Positions 54,374 through 64,000 of a DNA stretch of 64,000 nt are shown in pieces. Position 1 is the stretch's first letter; each line of letters begins with the position of its first letter. The notes beneath the pieces are model-generated. The model worked only from the letters and a program-made list of their open reading frames with translations, was not told the origin of the DNA and did no database searches. This DNA comes from Microbulbifer variabilis (GTDB lineage Bacteria; Pseudomonadota; Gammaproteobacteria; Pseudomonadales; Cellvibrionaceae), in contig NZ_JAIVKI010000001.1 of NCBI RefSeq assembly GCF_020524905.1, positions 620,001-684,000 on the forward strand. Direction: 5' to 3'. A program made the position numbers and the translations under genes.

Positions 54374-54420
54374 TGATGGCTTATTAAAATCCAACTCTCA
54401 CTTGTTTGAGCTGCTTTTTA

Positions 54421-55428
54421 CTAGATACTTCTTTGCCCACTCAAATTAAGTGTGAGCTCCAGGAGGCCATTCCATGGGGACTGATAGGTACTACCCCCCT
54501 TAATTGCGGAATCTACAGCTCTGGCTTTTAGTAAAAGGGCTTCCAGCTTTTGGGGCGTTAAACGGGATAAAGCTGCTTGTATGAGTGGTTGGCGTTTTTG
54601 TATTCGAACCAATCTGACTAAGGGCTGTCCCTGATTGATTTTCTCGCCTAGTTCTAAAAGTGAGCGTATCTCTCTTGTCAGAGCCCAAAGTACCACCGGT
54701 GGCTCAATACCCTCTGCACGTAAACCTTGCAAAGTCTTAATCGCTTTTTCTGGCTCCCCAGCCAGTGCCCTGTCGATTAGGTCAAAAACACTATAGCGAG
54801 CGGAGCTGGTAACACTATGTTCCAGCTGTTCAACGGTTATTATTTCACCGTCTTTGTTTAAAAGCTTAAGCTTTTCGATCTCCTGGCTGGCAGCAAGTAG
54901 GTTACCCTCTACCTGTTCAGCTAGAATTTTTATGGCTTCTTTCTCGGCGGATAACCCGGTGGCATTCATTCTTTGGCTGATCCAATGTGGCATCTCCTGG
55001 GCACTAACTGGCCAAATTTGTACCAACACACCTTCGTGCTCAAGGACTTTAATCCATTTACTATTGAGCTGGGACTTATCAAGTTTGGGCAGAATCAGCA
55101 GTAATATTAAATCTCGGCTGGCAAGCCTGGAAAATTCCTGCAAGGCTTTGCTGCCCTTATCCCCTGGCTTTCCACTGGGTGCGCGCAGCTCAATGAGCTT
55201 TTTTTCCGCAAACAAAGACATATTTCCGGCAGAGGCAAGTAATAATTCCCAATCGAAATTGTGTTCAGCATGAAGAAGTTCGCGTTCGCCAAAACCGTTT
55301 TTTTTCGCTGCCGCACGTATTTGGTCGCAACACTCCTGTACCAGGAGTGGTTCATCGCCTGAGATGATATAGATCGGCGCGAGCCCTTTCCTAAGCTGCT
55401 GGGAAAGCTGTTGGGGGTTGATACGCAT
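54421..55428 (-). CDS. holA: DNA polymerase III delta subunit
   Basis: This 335-residue clamp-loader subunit opens the beta sliding clamp. It has the HolA pattern: YIISGDEPLLVQECCDQIR at the N-terminus, then an AAA-like region and a helical C-terminal collar domain. Length is close to E. coli (343). It follows lptE by only 11 bases, as in other Gammaproteobacteria. This is the start of the second housekeeping block. Confidence 0.95.
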   Translation of the reverse strand: MRINPQQLSQQLRKGLAPIYIISGDEPLLVQECCDQIRAAAKKNGFGERELLHAEHNFDWELLLASAGNMSLFAEKKLIELRAPSGKPGDKGSKALQEFSRLASRDLILLLILPKLDKSQLNSKWIKVLEHEGVLVQIWPVSAQEMPHWISQRMNATGLSAEKEAIKILAEQVEGNLLAASQEIEKLKLLNKDGEIITVEQLEHSVTSSARYSVFDLIDRALAGEPEKAIKTLQGLRAEGIEPPVVLWALTREIRSLLELGEKINQGQPLVRLVRIQKRQPLIQAALSRLTPQKLEALLLKARAVDSAIKGGSTYQSPWNGLLELTLNLSGQRSI

Positions 55429-55439
55429 GGCAGAACTAC

Positions 55440-55964
55440 CTAGTAGCTCTTGTCTTGCAATGGTGCATTGACATCAATACGGCGCAATCGGTTGATCATT
55501 CGGCTAATTAGTTCACGGCGCATTTCTGCACGTAAGAGACGTTCTTCTTCCCCTTTACTGACAATTTCTGAAACGTCCCACTCCAATGATCTGTAGACAT
55601 CGGCCTGGGCTTTATTTAATAGCACTTCGCCACTGTGTGTTCGCACACTATAAATGGCACTGGTAATCAATTCGTACTCAGAAGCTCGACCTTCAGAATC
55701 TACAGCAACAGTAAGCTTACGCTCCATTTCTTTGTGAATGGTGAGCAGATAATCAGCCTCAATAGGGGTTGCCGCAACAGGGACTCCACCGTTTTCCAAG
55801 AGGCGGCTAATTTCATCGGCAATATCACTGCGTGGATTTTCACTGGAAATATAAATGGAGCTGCCTGGAGGAAAGTTATTTGGGGCTCCGCGTAGGTGCC
55901 AACCGCAACTTGCGGTGGTAACAATGGCAAGTAGAAAGACGATACGACGAACGATTATTTTCAT
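55440..55964 (-). CDS. lptE: LPS assembly lipoprotein LptE
   Basis: This 174-residue lipoprotein plugs the LptD barrel in the outer membrane and helps insert lipopolysaccharide. The lipobox is TTASCGWHLRG with the Cys near residue 20, then the conserved GWHLRG segment. The ATG at 55964 has AGG seven bases before it and starts a normal signal peptide; an in-frame start at 56024 gives a leader of no sense. It lies between holA and leuS, the usual context. Length resembles E. coli LptE (193) minus a short tail. Confidence 0.93.
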   Translation of the reverse strand: MKIIVRRIVFLLAIVTTASCGWHLRGAPNNFPPGSSIYISSENPRSDIADEISRLLENGGVPVAATPIEADYLLTIHKEMERKLTVAVDSEGRASEYELITSAIYSVRTHSGEVLLNKAQADVYRSLEWDVSEIVSKGEEERLLRAEMRRELISRMINRLRRIDVNAPLQDKSY

Positions 55965-56066
55965 AAACAACCTGGCTTTTTTATACCAGTAAACAAGGGT
56001 TTTGCAGATACAAGCCGGGAGCATAGTGTTCCCGGCTGTCGTTTGGTTTTTTATTGTGCGGATTTT

Positions 56067-58664
56067 TTACTTCGCGACAATATTTACCAGTTTGCCCGGT
56101 ACAACAATAACTTTGCGTACAGTGGCATCGCCGATAAATTTCTGTACATTTTCATTTTCCAGGGCCAGTTTTTCCAGGCTCCCTTTGTCGGCATCTGCCG
56201 GTGCATCAAGTTTCGCCCGGACTTTACCATTGACTTGCACAACCAGGGTGATGGACGTACGCACCAGGGCTTTTTCATCCACGGTAGGCCAGGGGGCATC
56301 AATCAGTGGAGTGCTATTGCCTAAGACTTGCCACAGTTGGTGGCAGATGTGCGGAGTGACCGGGGCCAGCAGAAGTACCGCTGTTTGCAGTGCTTCCCGT
56401 TCTACAGCGAGTCCCTGATCACTATTCCGATCGGCCAGTTTTCCCACTTCATTGAGAAGCTCCATCACTGCGGCGACAGCAGTATTAAAGGTTTGGCGGC
56501 GGCCATAGTCGTCGCCCACTTTCTGAATTGTCTCGTGGGTTTTGCGGCGCAGTTGTTGTTGCTGATCGTTTAAGGATTTTTGGTCAACCTGAGTGCTGCA
56601 GGTGCCTGTGGCAACATGTGTATGTACGGTCTTCCACAGTTTGCGTAGGAAACGGCTGGCGCCCTCAACGCCGGCATCGTGCCACTCAAGGGTCTGTTCG
56701 GGAGGAGCCGCAAACATGGTGAAAAGGCGTACCGTATCGGCACCATACTCTTTAACAGCGGCATGGGGATCGATGCCGTTGTTTTTTGACTTGGACATCT
56801 TTACAACGCCACCGGCGATCACTTCTTCGCCAGTTGCGCGCTCAACCGCTTTGATGGGCTTGCCCTTGTCATCGCGCTCCACATCAACATCGGCGGGGTT
56901 GATCCAGGTTTTATGGCCATCTTCTTCTTTATAGAAAGATTCGGCTAAAACCATGCCCTGACACAGCAGCTGCTTGAAGGGTTCATCGCTGTTGACCAGT
57001 CCCTCATCCCGCATCAGCTTATGGAAGAAGCGTGCATAGAGGAGGTGCAGGATGGCGTGTTCGATACCACCTACATACTGGTCGACAGGCAACCAGTAGT
57101 TGGCGCGATCAGGGTCGAGCATACCTTCTTCAAAATCCGGGCAGGTATAACGGGCGTAGTACCAGCTGGATTCCATAAAGGTATCGAAGGTATCTGTCTC
57201 GCGCTCGACTGGCATGCCATTGAGTTCGTCCTTGCGCCACTCAAGGTCGGCTTTAATGGGGGATTGAACTCCATCCAGCTCCACATCTTCCGGCAGCAAA
57301 ATGGGCAGCTTATCGGCCGGCACTGGGATTTCGCCACCATCTGCCAGGTTGAACATGGGGATAGGTGCTCCCCAGTAGCGCTGCCGGGACACGCCCCAGT
57401 CACGTAAACGGTAATTGGTGGTTACCCGCCCCTTGCCAGCGGCGATCAGCACTTCAGAAATTGCGGTGAAGGCGCCTTCAAAATCCAGGCCATCGAAATT
57501 GCCAGAATTCACCAGCTTGCCTTTTTCAGTGAAGGCTTCTTTGTCCAGATCAATCTCCTGGTCATTGGCGGGAGCAATGACCTGGGTCATTGGCAACTGG
57601 TATTTGTGTGCAAACTCCCAGTCGCGTTGATCGTGAGCGGGTACGGCCATCACGGCACCGGAGCCGTAATCCATCAGTACATAGTTCGCTATCCAGACAG
57701 AGACCTCCTCCCCGCTGATGGGGTGGATGGCCTTAAGGCCGGTATCCATGCCTTTCTTGTCCATGGTGGCCATGTCGGCTTCGGATAGGGATTGCTTTTT
57801 GCACTCTGCAATAAATGTTTTCAGCTCCGGGTTAGACTCTGCTAACTCCAGCGCAATAGGGTGTTCTGCGGCGAGGGATACATAGGTGACACCCATCAGA
57901 GTGTCTGGGCGGGTGGTGTATACATCGAAATGATCCATCCCAGCCACGGTGGTGGGCAGCTTAAAACTCAACTCCACGCCGCGACTCTTGCCAATCCAGT
58001 TGCGTTGCATGGTGCGCACCTGCTCTGGCCACTCCGGCAGCTTATCCAGATCTTCGAGAAGTTCTTCGGCATAGTCGGTGATCTTGATAAACCACTGGGC
58101 CAGCTCGCGTCTTTCCACAGTGGTACCGCAGCGCCAGCAGGCTCCATCTTCAACCTGCTCGTTGGCGAGCACTGTCTGGTCATTGGGGCACCAGTTTACC
58201 GCGGAGTTTTTCTTGTAGACCAAGCCCTTTTCATAGAGGCGGGTGAAGAACCACTGCTCCCAGCGATAATAGGATGGTTGGCAGGTGGCCAGCTCGCGGG
58301 ACCAGTCGAAGCCAAAGCCGAGGGCTTTCAACTGTCCCTTCATATAATCGATATTGGCGTAGGTCCACTTTGCCGGTGCGGTTTTATTTTGAATGGCGGC
58401 ATTTTCTGCCGGTAGGCCGAAGGCATCCCAGCCCATGGGATGCAGGACATTTTTGCCCTGCATACGCTGGTAACGGGATATGACGTCGGTAATGGTGTAG
58501 TTACGCACGTGGCCCATGTGCAGCTTGCCGCTGGGGTAGGGGAACATGGATAGGCAGTAGAACTTTTCCCTGCCGGTATCTTCCTGAACCTCAAAGCTTT
58601 TCTCTGTCTCCCAGAATTCCTGGGCGGAAGCTTCGACTGCGGAGGGGTTGTACTGCTCTTCCAT
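56067..58664 (-). CDS. leuS: Leucyl-tRNA synthetase
   Basis: This 865-residue class I synthetase joins leucine to tRNA-Leu. Class I motifs are HMGH (in [13 protein letters not shown], near residue 50) and KMSKS (in [11 protein letters not shown], near residue 620). The CP1 editing domain and a C-terminal leucine-specific domain are present. Length matches E. coli (860). The start [13 protein letters not shown] at 58664 fits the family; the frame open to 58784 adds 40 residues with no homologous counterpart. Confidence 0.97.
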   Translation of the reverse strand: MEEQYNPSAVEASAQEFWETEKSFEVQEDTGREKFYCLSMFPYPSGKLHMGHVRNYTITDVISRYQRMQGKNVLHPMGWDAFGLPAENAAIQNKTAPAKWTYANIDYMKGQLKALGFGFDWSRELATCQPSYYRWEQWFFTRLYEKGLVYKKNSAVNWCPNDQTVLANEQVEDGACWRCGTTVERRELAQWFIKITDYAEELLEDLDKLPEWPEQVRTMQRNWIGKSRGVELSFKLPTTVAGMDHFDVYTTRPDTLMGVTYVSLAAEHPIALELAESNPELKTFIAECKKQSLSEADMATMDKKGMDTGLKAIHPISGEEVSVWIANYVLMDYGSGAVMAVPAHDQRDWEFAHKYQLPMTQVIAPANDQEIDLDKEAFTEKGKLVNSGNFDGLDFEGAFTAISEVLIAAGKGRVTTNYRLRDWGVSRQRYWGAPIPMFNLADGGEIPVPADKLPILLPEDVELDGVQSPIKADLEWRKDELNGMPVERETDTFDTFMESSWYYARYTCPDFEEGMLDPDRANYWLPVDQYVGGIEHAILHLLYARFFHKLMRDEGLVNSDEPFKQLLCQGMVLAESFYKEEDGHKTWINPADVDVERDDKGKPIKAVERATGEEVIAGGVVKMSKSKNNGIDPHAAVKEYGADTVRLFTMFAAPPEQTLEWHDAGVEGASRFLRKLWKTVHTHVATGTCSTQVDQKSLNDQQQQLRRKTHETIQKVGDDYGRRQTFNTAVAAVMELLNEVGKLADRNSDQGLAVEREALQTAVLLLAPVTPHICHQLWQVLGNSTPLIDAPWPTVDEKALVRTSITLVVQVNGKVRAKLDAPADADKGSLEKLALENENVQKFIGDATVRKVIVVPGKLVNIVAK

Positions 58665-58824
58665 TGATTGGGGACCTATACTCGTGATCAAATTTTGCGG
58701 GGAAAATATTCGGTGTTTTAGTGGGGCAGCACGAGATCGGCAAGCAAAAGGATTGATTGCGATCAAGGACTTTCCCCTAAGCATCTATTAGGATGCGTAA
58801 ACGCGAGATTATAGGAGGGATACC

Positions 58825-59274
58825 GTGACGAAGGAACCGAAGTTGCCGCCGAAGGACGATCTGGCTGATGAGTTTCGTGAAGACCTGGAGGATTTGGTGG
58901 AGGGAGAGCTAGCGGTAGAGAACCTTACCGCAAATAAAGTCGCTTTCCTTCGCGCCTGGTTAAAAGATGATCTACACCGGGCGGGGGATTATATGCGGGG
59001 TCTGGGTGGAGAACTACTGACTCTGGAGGAGCGTGGGGGCGACTGGTTATTGAATGCAGCCGACCCCACAGAAACAGCCTGGCCCAATCTTATGCGCTGT
59101 ATCCGTGAGGGCAAACCCTGGGCCCTCGCTGGGGAGATCGTGGGGGCCGATGAGGAGTTGCAGTGCCTGGGCTGCGGTTATCTCGCCCAACCGCCGAAGA
59201 ATAGTCAAATTACCCCCTGCCATCGCTGTGGATATGGTTGTTTCAGGCAGATAGAAGGCGGCCTTGAGTATTGA
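58825..59274 (+). CDS. ybeL: Zinc ribbon protein YbeL (DUF1451)
   Basis: This 149-residue protein is of the YbeL (DUF1451) type. Acidic helices at the N-terminus (DLADEFREDLEDLVEGEL) lead to a C-terminal zinc ribbon with two cysteine pairs, CLGCG and CHRCG. Its function is unknown. It is divergent from leuS, the usual position. The stop overlaps the next gene's TTG start. Confidence 0.9.
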   Translation: MTKEPKLPPKDDLADEFREDLEDLVEGELAVENLTANKVAFLRAWLKDDLHRAGDYMRGLGGELLTLEERGGDWLLNAADPTETAWPNLMRCIREGKPWALAGEIVGADEELQCLGCGYLAQPPKNSQITPCHRCGYGCFRQIEGGLEY

Positions 59275-60056
59275 TTGAGCTGTATAAAATAGCGATCAAT
59301 GTGTTGATGCCGCCGCTGGCGCCAATGCTGGGTCTGCTTGTGGCATTCTGTATTCGCTTTTTTCCAGAGGGTTCTCTACTGGAGAAGTCGTCACTGCCGC
59401 TGGCGGTTTTCTCATTTTGTCTACTTTGGCTTAGTGCCACTCCGGCTTTTTCCAGCTGGCTCGGCAAGTGTTTGGGCTCTGTGACAGATTTACCAAATAC
59501 GGCGACAGCACCCAAGGCTTTGGTGGTGCTCGGAGGAGGGGTTTCCCGGGATGGCGAATCTGGATATGAAACTCTGTCCACATCCAGTTTAGAGAGGGTG
59601 CTCTGGGCGGCACAGCATGGACCAAAAGATCTGCCAATCCTGGTATCTGGTGGCCGCGTCTCACCGGATGAGCATGCCTCGGAATCGCAGCTGATGGCAG
59701 ATTTACTGGATGAGTTGTCCCTCCCGGTGAGTTGGCGCGATGTTTGCAGTCACACTACCGCAGAGAACGCGGTAAACAGCGCGGAGATATTGCGCGGCGC
59801 AGGTGTGGATACTATTGTGCTCGCCACCCATTGGTGGCACATGCCCAGAGCTGCGGCGGTCTTTAAGCGAGCGGGTCTAAAGGTGCAGCCCCTACCGGTG
59901 GGCAGTATTTCTGAGTTGTTACCGAGGGCACAGGGTAGGGTTTTACACTGGATACCCAGTGCGGAGGCGCTGTTAAAAACTCAGACCTATTGGAGGGAAC
60001 TGGTGGCACAGGTATGGTATCAATTTCGACCGCTTCCACAGGCCAAAAAGTGCTGA
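59271..60056 (+). CDS. YdcF-like envelope protein (DUF218)
   Basis: This 261-residue protein has two N-terminal membrane segments (about 5-25 and 35-60) and a DUF218 domain (about 80-235; ALVVLGGGVSR, ILVSGGRVSPDE, HTTAENAVNSAEIL, ATHWWHMPRA). E. coli ElyC of this family affects lipid carrier or peptidoglycan metabolism. The likely start is TTG 59271, overlapping the ybeL stop. The two genes are presumably coupled. Confidence 0.85.
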   Translation: MIELYKIAINVLMPPLAPMLGLLVAFCIRFFPEGSLLEKSSLPLAVFSFCLLWLSATPAFSSWLGKCLGSVTDLPNTATAPKALVVLGGGVSRDGESGYETLSTSSLERVLWAAQHGPKDLPILVSGGRVSPDEHASESQLMADLLDELSLPVSWRDVCSHTTAENAVNSAEILRGAGVDTIVLATHWWHMPRAAAVFKRAGLKVQPLPVGSISELLPRAQGRVLHWIPSAEALLKTQTYWRELVAQVWYQFRPLPQAKKC

Positions 60057-60217
60057 GGAACTTTTGTGGCGGAGGGGTCTCTGAGACTTATCAAGATGAG
60101 GGAGTAGGCGTCGGTAAGGGAATGCATCTGTTTTTATAGGCTAGTTGTACCAGGCAAGAAGACGTCTGGCGCCACAGATCTCACCCGCTGATTACTACTT
60201 AATATGGAGTAGCGACT

Positions 60218-60631
60218 GTGGATAACAACCATAACAATAAACGAGATAACCTTATGATGAAGGGCATCCCTGTTTCCTTTGCTCCCATCCAGTTACACAA
60301 CCGGCTCAATCGGGCGGTATGGATCGGCTTCAAGCGTGTTGACCAGGATGGCCGAACACTTTTTTTCCTATGCGGTGGGGCCGAAAGTGGGGCTCAGTTG
60401 AATAAAAATTTCGAGACTTTTGCTGGGCAAATTGTCCGTGAATTTGGTTTCGATCCAGCGGAAGTGGAGTTTATCGAGCTGCGTATGAATGCAGAGGAAT
60501 CCCAATGGTACCGTTGGCATGCACAATGGGTTGGCTCTGCGCCGATGGCTAGTCACGGAGATTTAGTCACTAGTGAATCTAGCCGACGCTATTTAACCCA
60601 GGCTCTAGAGAGCAGCGTGGTCGCGGCTTAA
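60218..60631 (+). CDS. Hypothetical protein
   Basis: This 137-residue protein is not recognised. It has no signal peptide and seems cytosolic. The core FAPIQLHNRLNRAVWIGFKRVDQDGRTLFFLCGG is predicted to be strand-rich. The start is GTG 60218 with GGAG eight bases before it; an ATG at 60254 would drop an Asn-rich leader. It stands between the YdcF-like gene and the convergent epimerase gene. Confidence 0.65.
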   Translation: MDNNHNNKRDNLMMKGIPVSFAPIQLHNRLNRAVWIGFKRVDQDGRTLFFLCGGAESGAQLNKNFETFAGQIVREFGFDPAEVEFIELRMNAEESQWYRWHAQWVGSAPMASHGDLVTSESSRRYLTQALESSVVAA

Positions 60632-60666
60632 CCTGAAAGGTTTGAGCACTTGGCAAAAATAGTCGG

Positions 60667-61587
60667 CTACTGGGCGCGTACCTTATTGTTAGCGCTGTCT
60701 TTATCTAGCAGATCGGCCAATGCTTGTTCCAGTGTGGGAAACTGGAAGCTGTAACCACTATCGAGGGCGGCGCGAGGTTCCACTCTCTCGCTGGCGAGGA
60801 GCAGCTCTTCGGCCATTTCCCCAAATAGTATTTTCAACAGCCAGGCGGGCGTGCGGAAAAGGCACGGGCGGTGCAGTTGTTTTGCTAGTAAGCGGCTAAA
60901 GCTGTTGTTGGTGACCGCTTCTGGGGCGCTGGCATTGAAAGGTATACACAGGCGCTGGTCAATAGCATGAAGTAGCAGCCCGACTTCGTCTTCTTCGTGA
61001 ATCCAGCTCATCCAGTGCTCCCCAGAACCCATTGGCCCACCGAGTCCCAGGCGAAAAGCCGGAAGCATCTTCGGTAGTGCACCGCCCCGACTGGAGAGCA
61101 CAATTGCGGTGCGTATGGTTCCTACACACATCCCAGACCTTTGCAGTGGCAGTGTGGCTGCCTCCCAGTCACGACACAGTTGGGCGGAAAATCCTCCTCC
61201 TGGAGGGCTGTCCTCCTTGAGCAATTCGCCGCCGCGATCTCCGTAATAACCGATAGCCGATCCTGAAAGGAAGTAATTAGGGCGCTCTCTTTGGGCGAGG
61301 GACCATCGCACTAGCTGTTCGGTAGTATTTAGGCGTGAATTGCGAATCTCGACGCGGCATTTCTCGGTCCATCGGGTGGAGATGGGCTCACCGGCCAGAT
61401 TTACCACAACATCTACCGGTTCTCGTACCTCTTCCGGCGAGCTGCAGGCATTGACGGATTCGCCGCAGAGTTGATGCACTTTATGCGGTTGGCGACTTAA
61501 TACTGTGAGAGTATCGCCGCGGGCTAGCCAGCGCTGGCAAAAGAGTCTACCAATAAGGCCGGTGCCACCACTGATCAAGCAATGCAT
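60667..61587 (-). CDS. TIGR01777 family SDR epimerase
   Basis: This 306-residue protein belongs to the YfcH/TIGR01777 atypical SDR family. The NAD(P) motif is ISGGTGLIGRLF (residues 5-16), with the SSGSAIGYYGDRG-type segment GSAIGYYGDRGGELL and the C-terminal DUF1731 domain (ASERVEPRAALDSGYSF). Substrates are unknown for this family. It lies near lnt on the same strand and may be transcribed with it. Confidence 0.92.
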   Translation of the reverse strand: MHCLISGGTGLIGRLFCQRWLARGDTLTVLSRQPHKVHQLCGESVNACSSPEEVREPVDVVVNLAGEPISTRWTEKCRVEIRNSRLNTTEQLVRWSLAQRERPNYFLSGSAIGYYGDRGGELLKEDSPPGGGFSAQLCRDWEAATLPLQRSGMCVGTIRTAIVLSSRGGALPKMLPAFRLGLGGPMGSGEHWMSWIHEEDEVGLLLHAIDQRLCIPFNASAPEAVTNNSFSRLLAKQLHRPCLFRTPAWLLKILFGEMAEELLLASERVEPRAALDSGYSFQFPTLEQALADLLDKDSANNKVRAQ

Positions 61588-61701
61588 AGACAGCCCATCC
61601 CTGCCAAAATTTCACCGGTAAATTGCATGCAGCATAGCAGTCATCACCAGTTGCGGAGCGTTTCGACAGGGTGCGGTGAAGTGATTGGTGGCAGAAGATA
61701 A

Positions 61702-63267
61702 TTACTCGGTGATTCCCTCGGGGACGGGCCTATCAGCTTTATCGGACCGCTTGCGGCTGAAAAGTAATGCTAGGGCTAACATAGGCAGGGCCAAAGCAAA
61801 CACTGAGAAAATGCCGGCGAGCATAAAAGGCGTTGAGCCGCGCATCGCGCGTATATCACCAGTCATATTTGACCGTTCAAACTGGGGCAGCTGCTCGATG
61901 ATTTGCCCACGGGGGTCGACGATCGCGGTTACCCCGGTATTGGTGCCGCGCACCAGATAGCGGCCGGTTTCTAATGCGCGCATTTGCGCCATTTGCATAT
62001 GTTGTAGCGGCCCTATGGAGTCGCCAAACCAAGCGTCGTTACTGATGGTTAGGAGTACCTGGGAAGAGAGGGCGCTATCCGCCACCAAGCGGGGGTAGAC
62101 GATCTCATAGCAAATAAGAGGCGCCCAGCTGGCTCCCCCTGCATTTAGTGGGCCTTGCTGGTCTGGTCCGGATCGAATAAAAGAAGTGGGCAGATTGAAG
62201 AATTCAATAGTGCCCCTGATCAGGTTTTCCAGTGGGACATACTCGCCAAAAGGCACCAAGTGACGCTTGTGGTAAACACTGGGGCTGCGTCCAAAGACCG
62301 CTGCGGAGTTATGCACCTTGCGGGTACCATCCTCGGTGTTATGGGCATCGTAGAGAATACCGCTGATCAGGTCGATACCGGTTTTCTCAGCATTGCGCTG
62401 CAGGGCTTGCATCAGGTTTGGGGCTTGGCCGTAAAGCATAGGCAGTGCCGCTTCCGGCCAGATGATGACGTCCACATCCCGTTCACTCAGTGCGCGAGTG
62501 CCCTCCTGGTAGCGGCTGATGGTTTCTCCGCGAAACTCTGGCAGCCACTTTTTTTCCTGGGGAATATTTGCCTGGACCAATCCAACGGTGATTATCCCCC
62601 CCTCGGCCTGAGTCCACTGAATATTGGCGAGGGCAGCACCGAGAGGCCAGGGCAGCACTGCTGCGCCAATCAGTGCAATATGGGCCGGCCGCTTCAGGGG
62701 AGCCAAACAGCCGCCAATGGCAAGAGCAAGCACAGCTCCAGAGAGGGCCAGTAACAATCCGATTCCGTAAACACTCAATACTGGTGCCCAGCCAGACATC
62801 CAGGTTCCCAAGTGGGCATAACCGGCGAACAGCCAGGGGAAGCCGGTAAACATCCAGCTGCGGAACCACTCACTGATAAACCAGAGCGCGGCAAAGGCGA
62901 GAGCAAAGCTAAATTTGTTGGCGGTAAAGCGACCTAGAAAATAAAAAGGCGCCGCCAGAAGTGCCGCCATCAGTGCGACAAACCCACCGGTAAGCGCAAA
63001 CCCCAGGGGAGACGAGGAGTTGCCGAAATTGGTGATTGAGACATAGACCCAGGAGCCACCAGTCGCATACAGGCCCAGCCCAAAACAGAAGGCCAACCAG
63101 AGGGCGCTGCGTCCGCGCATTGGTTGACCGCGGGAGGCGAACAGATACAGCCAGGCAAATAGGGTCAGGGACAGGAGTCCACATACCCAGTAATTGAAGG
63201 GGGCCAGGGAAAGCGTCATTAGCCCGCCGGCACCCGCACCGACGAGAGGTAATAGTATTCTTCGCAT
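61702..63267 (-). CDS. lnt: Apolipoprotein N-acyltransferase
   Basis: This 521-residue inner-membrane enzyme adds the third acyl chain to lipoproteins. About six to eight hydrophobic N-terminal segments (about 1-200) precede the nitrilase-like domain with the catalytic triad: Glu in VIIWPEAALPML, Lys in HKRHLVPFGEYVP, and Cys in WAPLICYEIVYP. A final hydrophobic segment ends it. Length matches E. coli Lnt (512). It follows corC, the common pair. Confidence 0.95.
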   Translation of the reverse strand: MRRILLPLVGAGAGGLMTLSLAPFNYWVCGLLSLTLFAWLYLFASRGQPMRGRSALWLAFCFGLGLYATGGSWVYVSITNFGNSSSPLGFALTGGFVALMAALLAAPFYFLGRFTANKFSFALAFAALWFISEWFRSWMFTGFPWLFAGYAHLGTWMSGWAPVLSVYGIGLLLALSGAVLALAIGGCLAPLKRPAHIALIGAAVLPWPLGAALANIQWTQAEGGIITVGLVQANIPQEKKWLPEFRGETISRYQEGTRALSERDVDVIIWPEAALPMLYGQAPNLMQALQRNAEKTGIDLISGILYDAHNTEDGTRKVHNSAAVFGRSPSVYHKRHLVPFGEYVPLENLIRGTIEFFNLPTSFIRSGPDQQGPLNAGGASWAPLICYEIVYPRLVADSALSSQVLLTISNDAWFGDSIGPLQHMQMAQMRALETGRYLVRGTNTGVTAIVDPRGQIIEQLPQFERSNMTGDIRAMRGSTPFMLAGIFSVFALALPMLALALLFSRKRSDKADRPVPEGITE

Positions 63268-63340
63268 AGACTCGTTTAATCGGTAGCCGCAGCTGCACCT
63301 CTAGCCGAGAAAATTCTGACTAGCCAAAAAGCTGCCCTGT

Positions 63341-64000
63341 TCAATCTTCATCGGGCGGCTTACGCATATGGGCCACGCGCAGCAGGTGAATTTGTCGGCT
63401 GTCCGCGTAAAGTACCCGAAACAGGAAGTCTCCGAGGCGGGTGACTTCATCGCGACCTGGCAGATGGCCGAAAGACTGCATAATCAGACCGCCAACCGTA
63501 TCGAATTCTTCATCGCTGAACTCGGAATCAAAAAATTCATTGAATTCCTCGATGGGTGTCAGTGCCTTGACGATATAGTCATTGTCACCCACCCGGCGGA
63601 TAAAGCTATCGGCTTCTTCCTCGTCGGTTTCGTCTTCGATCTCACCGACGATCTCTTCGAGGATATCTTCAATGGTCACAACGCCGGAAACGCCGCCATA
63701 TTCGTCGATTACAACGGCCATATGATAGCGATTTTCACGGAACTCCCTCAGGAGGATATTCAGGCGCTTGCTCTCAGGGATGATATTGGCCGGGCGAATA
63801 ATGTCTTCGAGCTGAAATTCTTCAACGCCTTTGAGAAGTAGGGGGAGCAGGTCTTTGGCCAGCAGTATCCCACGGATATCGTCGATACTCTCACCGACTA
63901 CGGGGAAGCGGGAATGGCCCGACTCGATAATCTTGGGCAGGAATGCCTCTGGTTTGTCCTGTAGCCCCACAACCACCATCTGCGAGCGGGGGATCATAAT
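63341..64000 (-). CDS. corC: CorC/HlyC-family protein with CBS domains (cut by window edge)
   Basis: At least 218 residues are visible; the 5' end is outside the window, since MIPRSQMVVV is an internal family motif rather than a start. The CBS pair (about the first 120 visible residues; GHSRFPVVGESIDDIRGILLAKDLL and MAVVIDEYGGVSGVVTIEDILEEIVGEI) and the C-terminal CorC_HlyC domain are present. The family is linked to magnesium or cobalt efflux. It precedes lnt, the usual pair. Confidence 0.94.
   Translation of the reverse strand: MMIPRSQMVVVGLQDKPEAFLPKIIESGHSRFPVVGESIDDIRGILLAKDLLPLLLKGVEEFQLEDIIRPANIIPESKRLNILLREFRENRYHMAVVIDEYGGVSGVVTIEDILEEIVGEIEDETDEEEADSFIRRVGDNDYIVKALTPIEEFNEFFDSEFSDEEFDTVGGLIMQSFGHLPGRDEVTRLGDFLFRVLYADSRQIHLLRVAHMRKPPDED

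Noticed and set aside
57861-58415. A 184-residue frame antisense to leuS
   Set aside because: It is a shadow of the leucyl-tRNA synthetase gene, with no start signal or domain.

Overview
The window is a gammaproteobacterial chromosome segment of about 50% G+C. The gene order rlpA-dacA-ybeD-lipB-lipA at the left end and holA-lptE-leuS-ybeL-...-lnt-corC at the right end matches the cell-envelope/lipoate neighbourhood of pseudomonad-like Gammaproteobacteria. The many TonB-dependent receptors, secreted hydrolases and curli genes suggest a marine or surface-associated heterotroph, possibly of the Cellvibrionales (Microbulbifer-like). That genus-level guess is inference only.

Layout. 0-4.7 kb: housekeeping block (septal transglycosylase RlpA, PBP5-type carboxypeptidase, DUF493, octanoyltransferase, lipoyl synthase) ending in a terminator. 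5.6-11.8 kb: acyl-CoA synthetase, tandem DUF1540 protein, GNAT, a lipase autotransporter and the ribosome-rescue hydrolase ArfB. 12-23 kb: DUF2799 lipoprotein, secreted M28 peptidase, TonB receptor, glycerophosphodiesterase, flavin reductase, a rubredoxin-rubredoxin-reductase fusion, beta-carbonic anhydrase, a small basic protein and a GNAT. 23-30.5 kb: an aerobactin-type siderophore locus (MFS exporter divergent from iucABCD) with a Fur-box-like sequence in the divergent promoter. 30.6-37.9 kb: an EEP-fold orphan, an orphan protein, phospholipase A, Nudix, PLP decarboxylase and SDR.

37.9-47.4 kb: an apparent phosphonate-scavenging regulon. A minus-strand operon encodes an MFS transporter, an FAD oxidoreductase, a PhnZ-like HD oxygenase, phosphonoacetaldehyde hydrolase PhnX and a GntR/UTRA regulator. 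It is followed by an exported phosphodiesterase fused to a hemopexin propeller, and is divergent from a TonB receptor. Three copies of a CTGGTCTAGTCCAG-type palindrome lie in front of the MFS gene, the phosphodiesterase gene and the TonB receptor. They tie the exported hydrolase and the outer-membrane receptor to phosphonate catabolism. The suggested reading is capture of phosphonate-bearing molecules outside the cell, release or import of aminoethylphosphonate-like compounds, and C-P cleavage inside.

47.5-49.2 kb: an AidB-like acyl-CoA dehydrogenase, convergent with the receptor across a shared terminator. 49.8-54.4 kb: a complete curli locus in one direction, csgD-E-F-G then csgB-csgA, with a very long CsgA. 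54.4-64 kb: the second housekeeping block (holA, lptE, leuS, ybeL, YdcF-like, an orphan, a TIGR01777 epimerase, lnt and the window-truncated corC). No tRNA, rRNA, CRISPR array, transposase, integrase or phage gene was recognised. Start sites were moved from the longest reading frame where a ribosome binding site or family alignment supports it.
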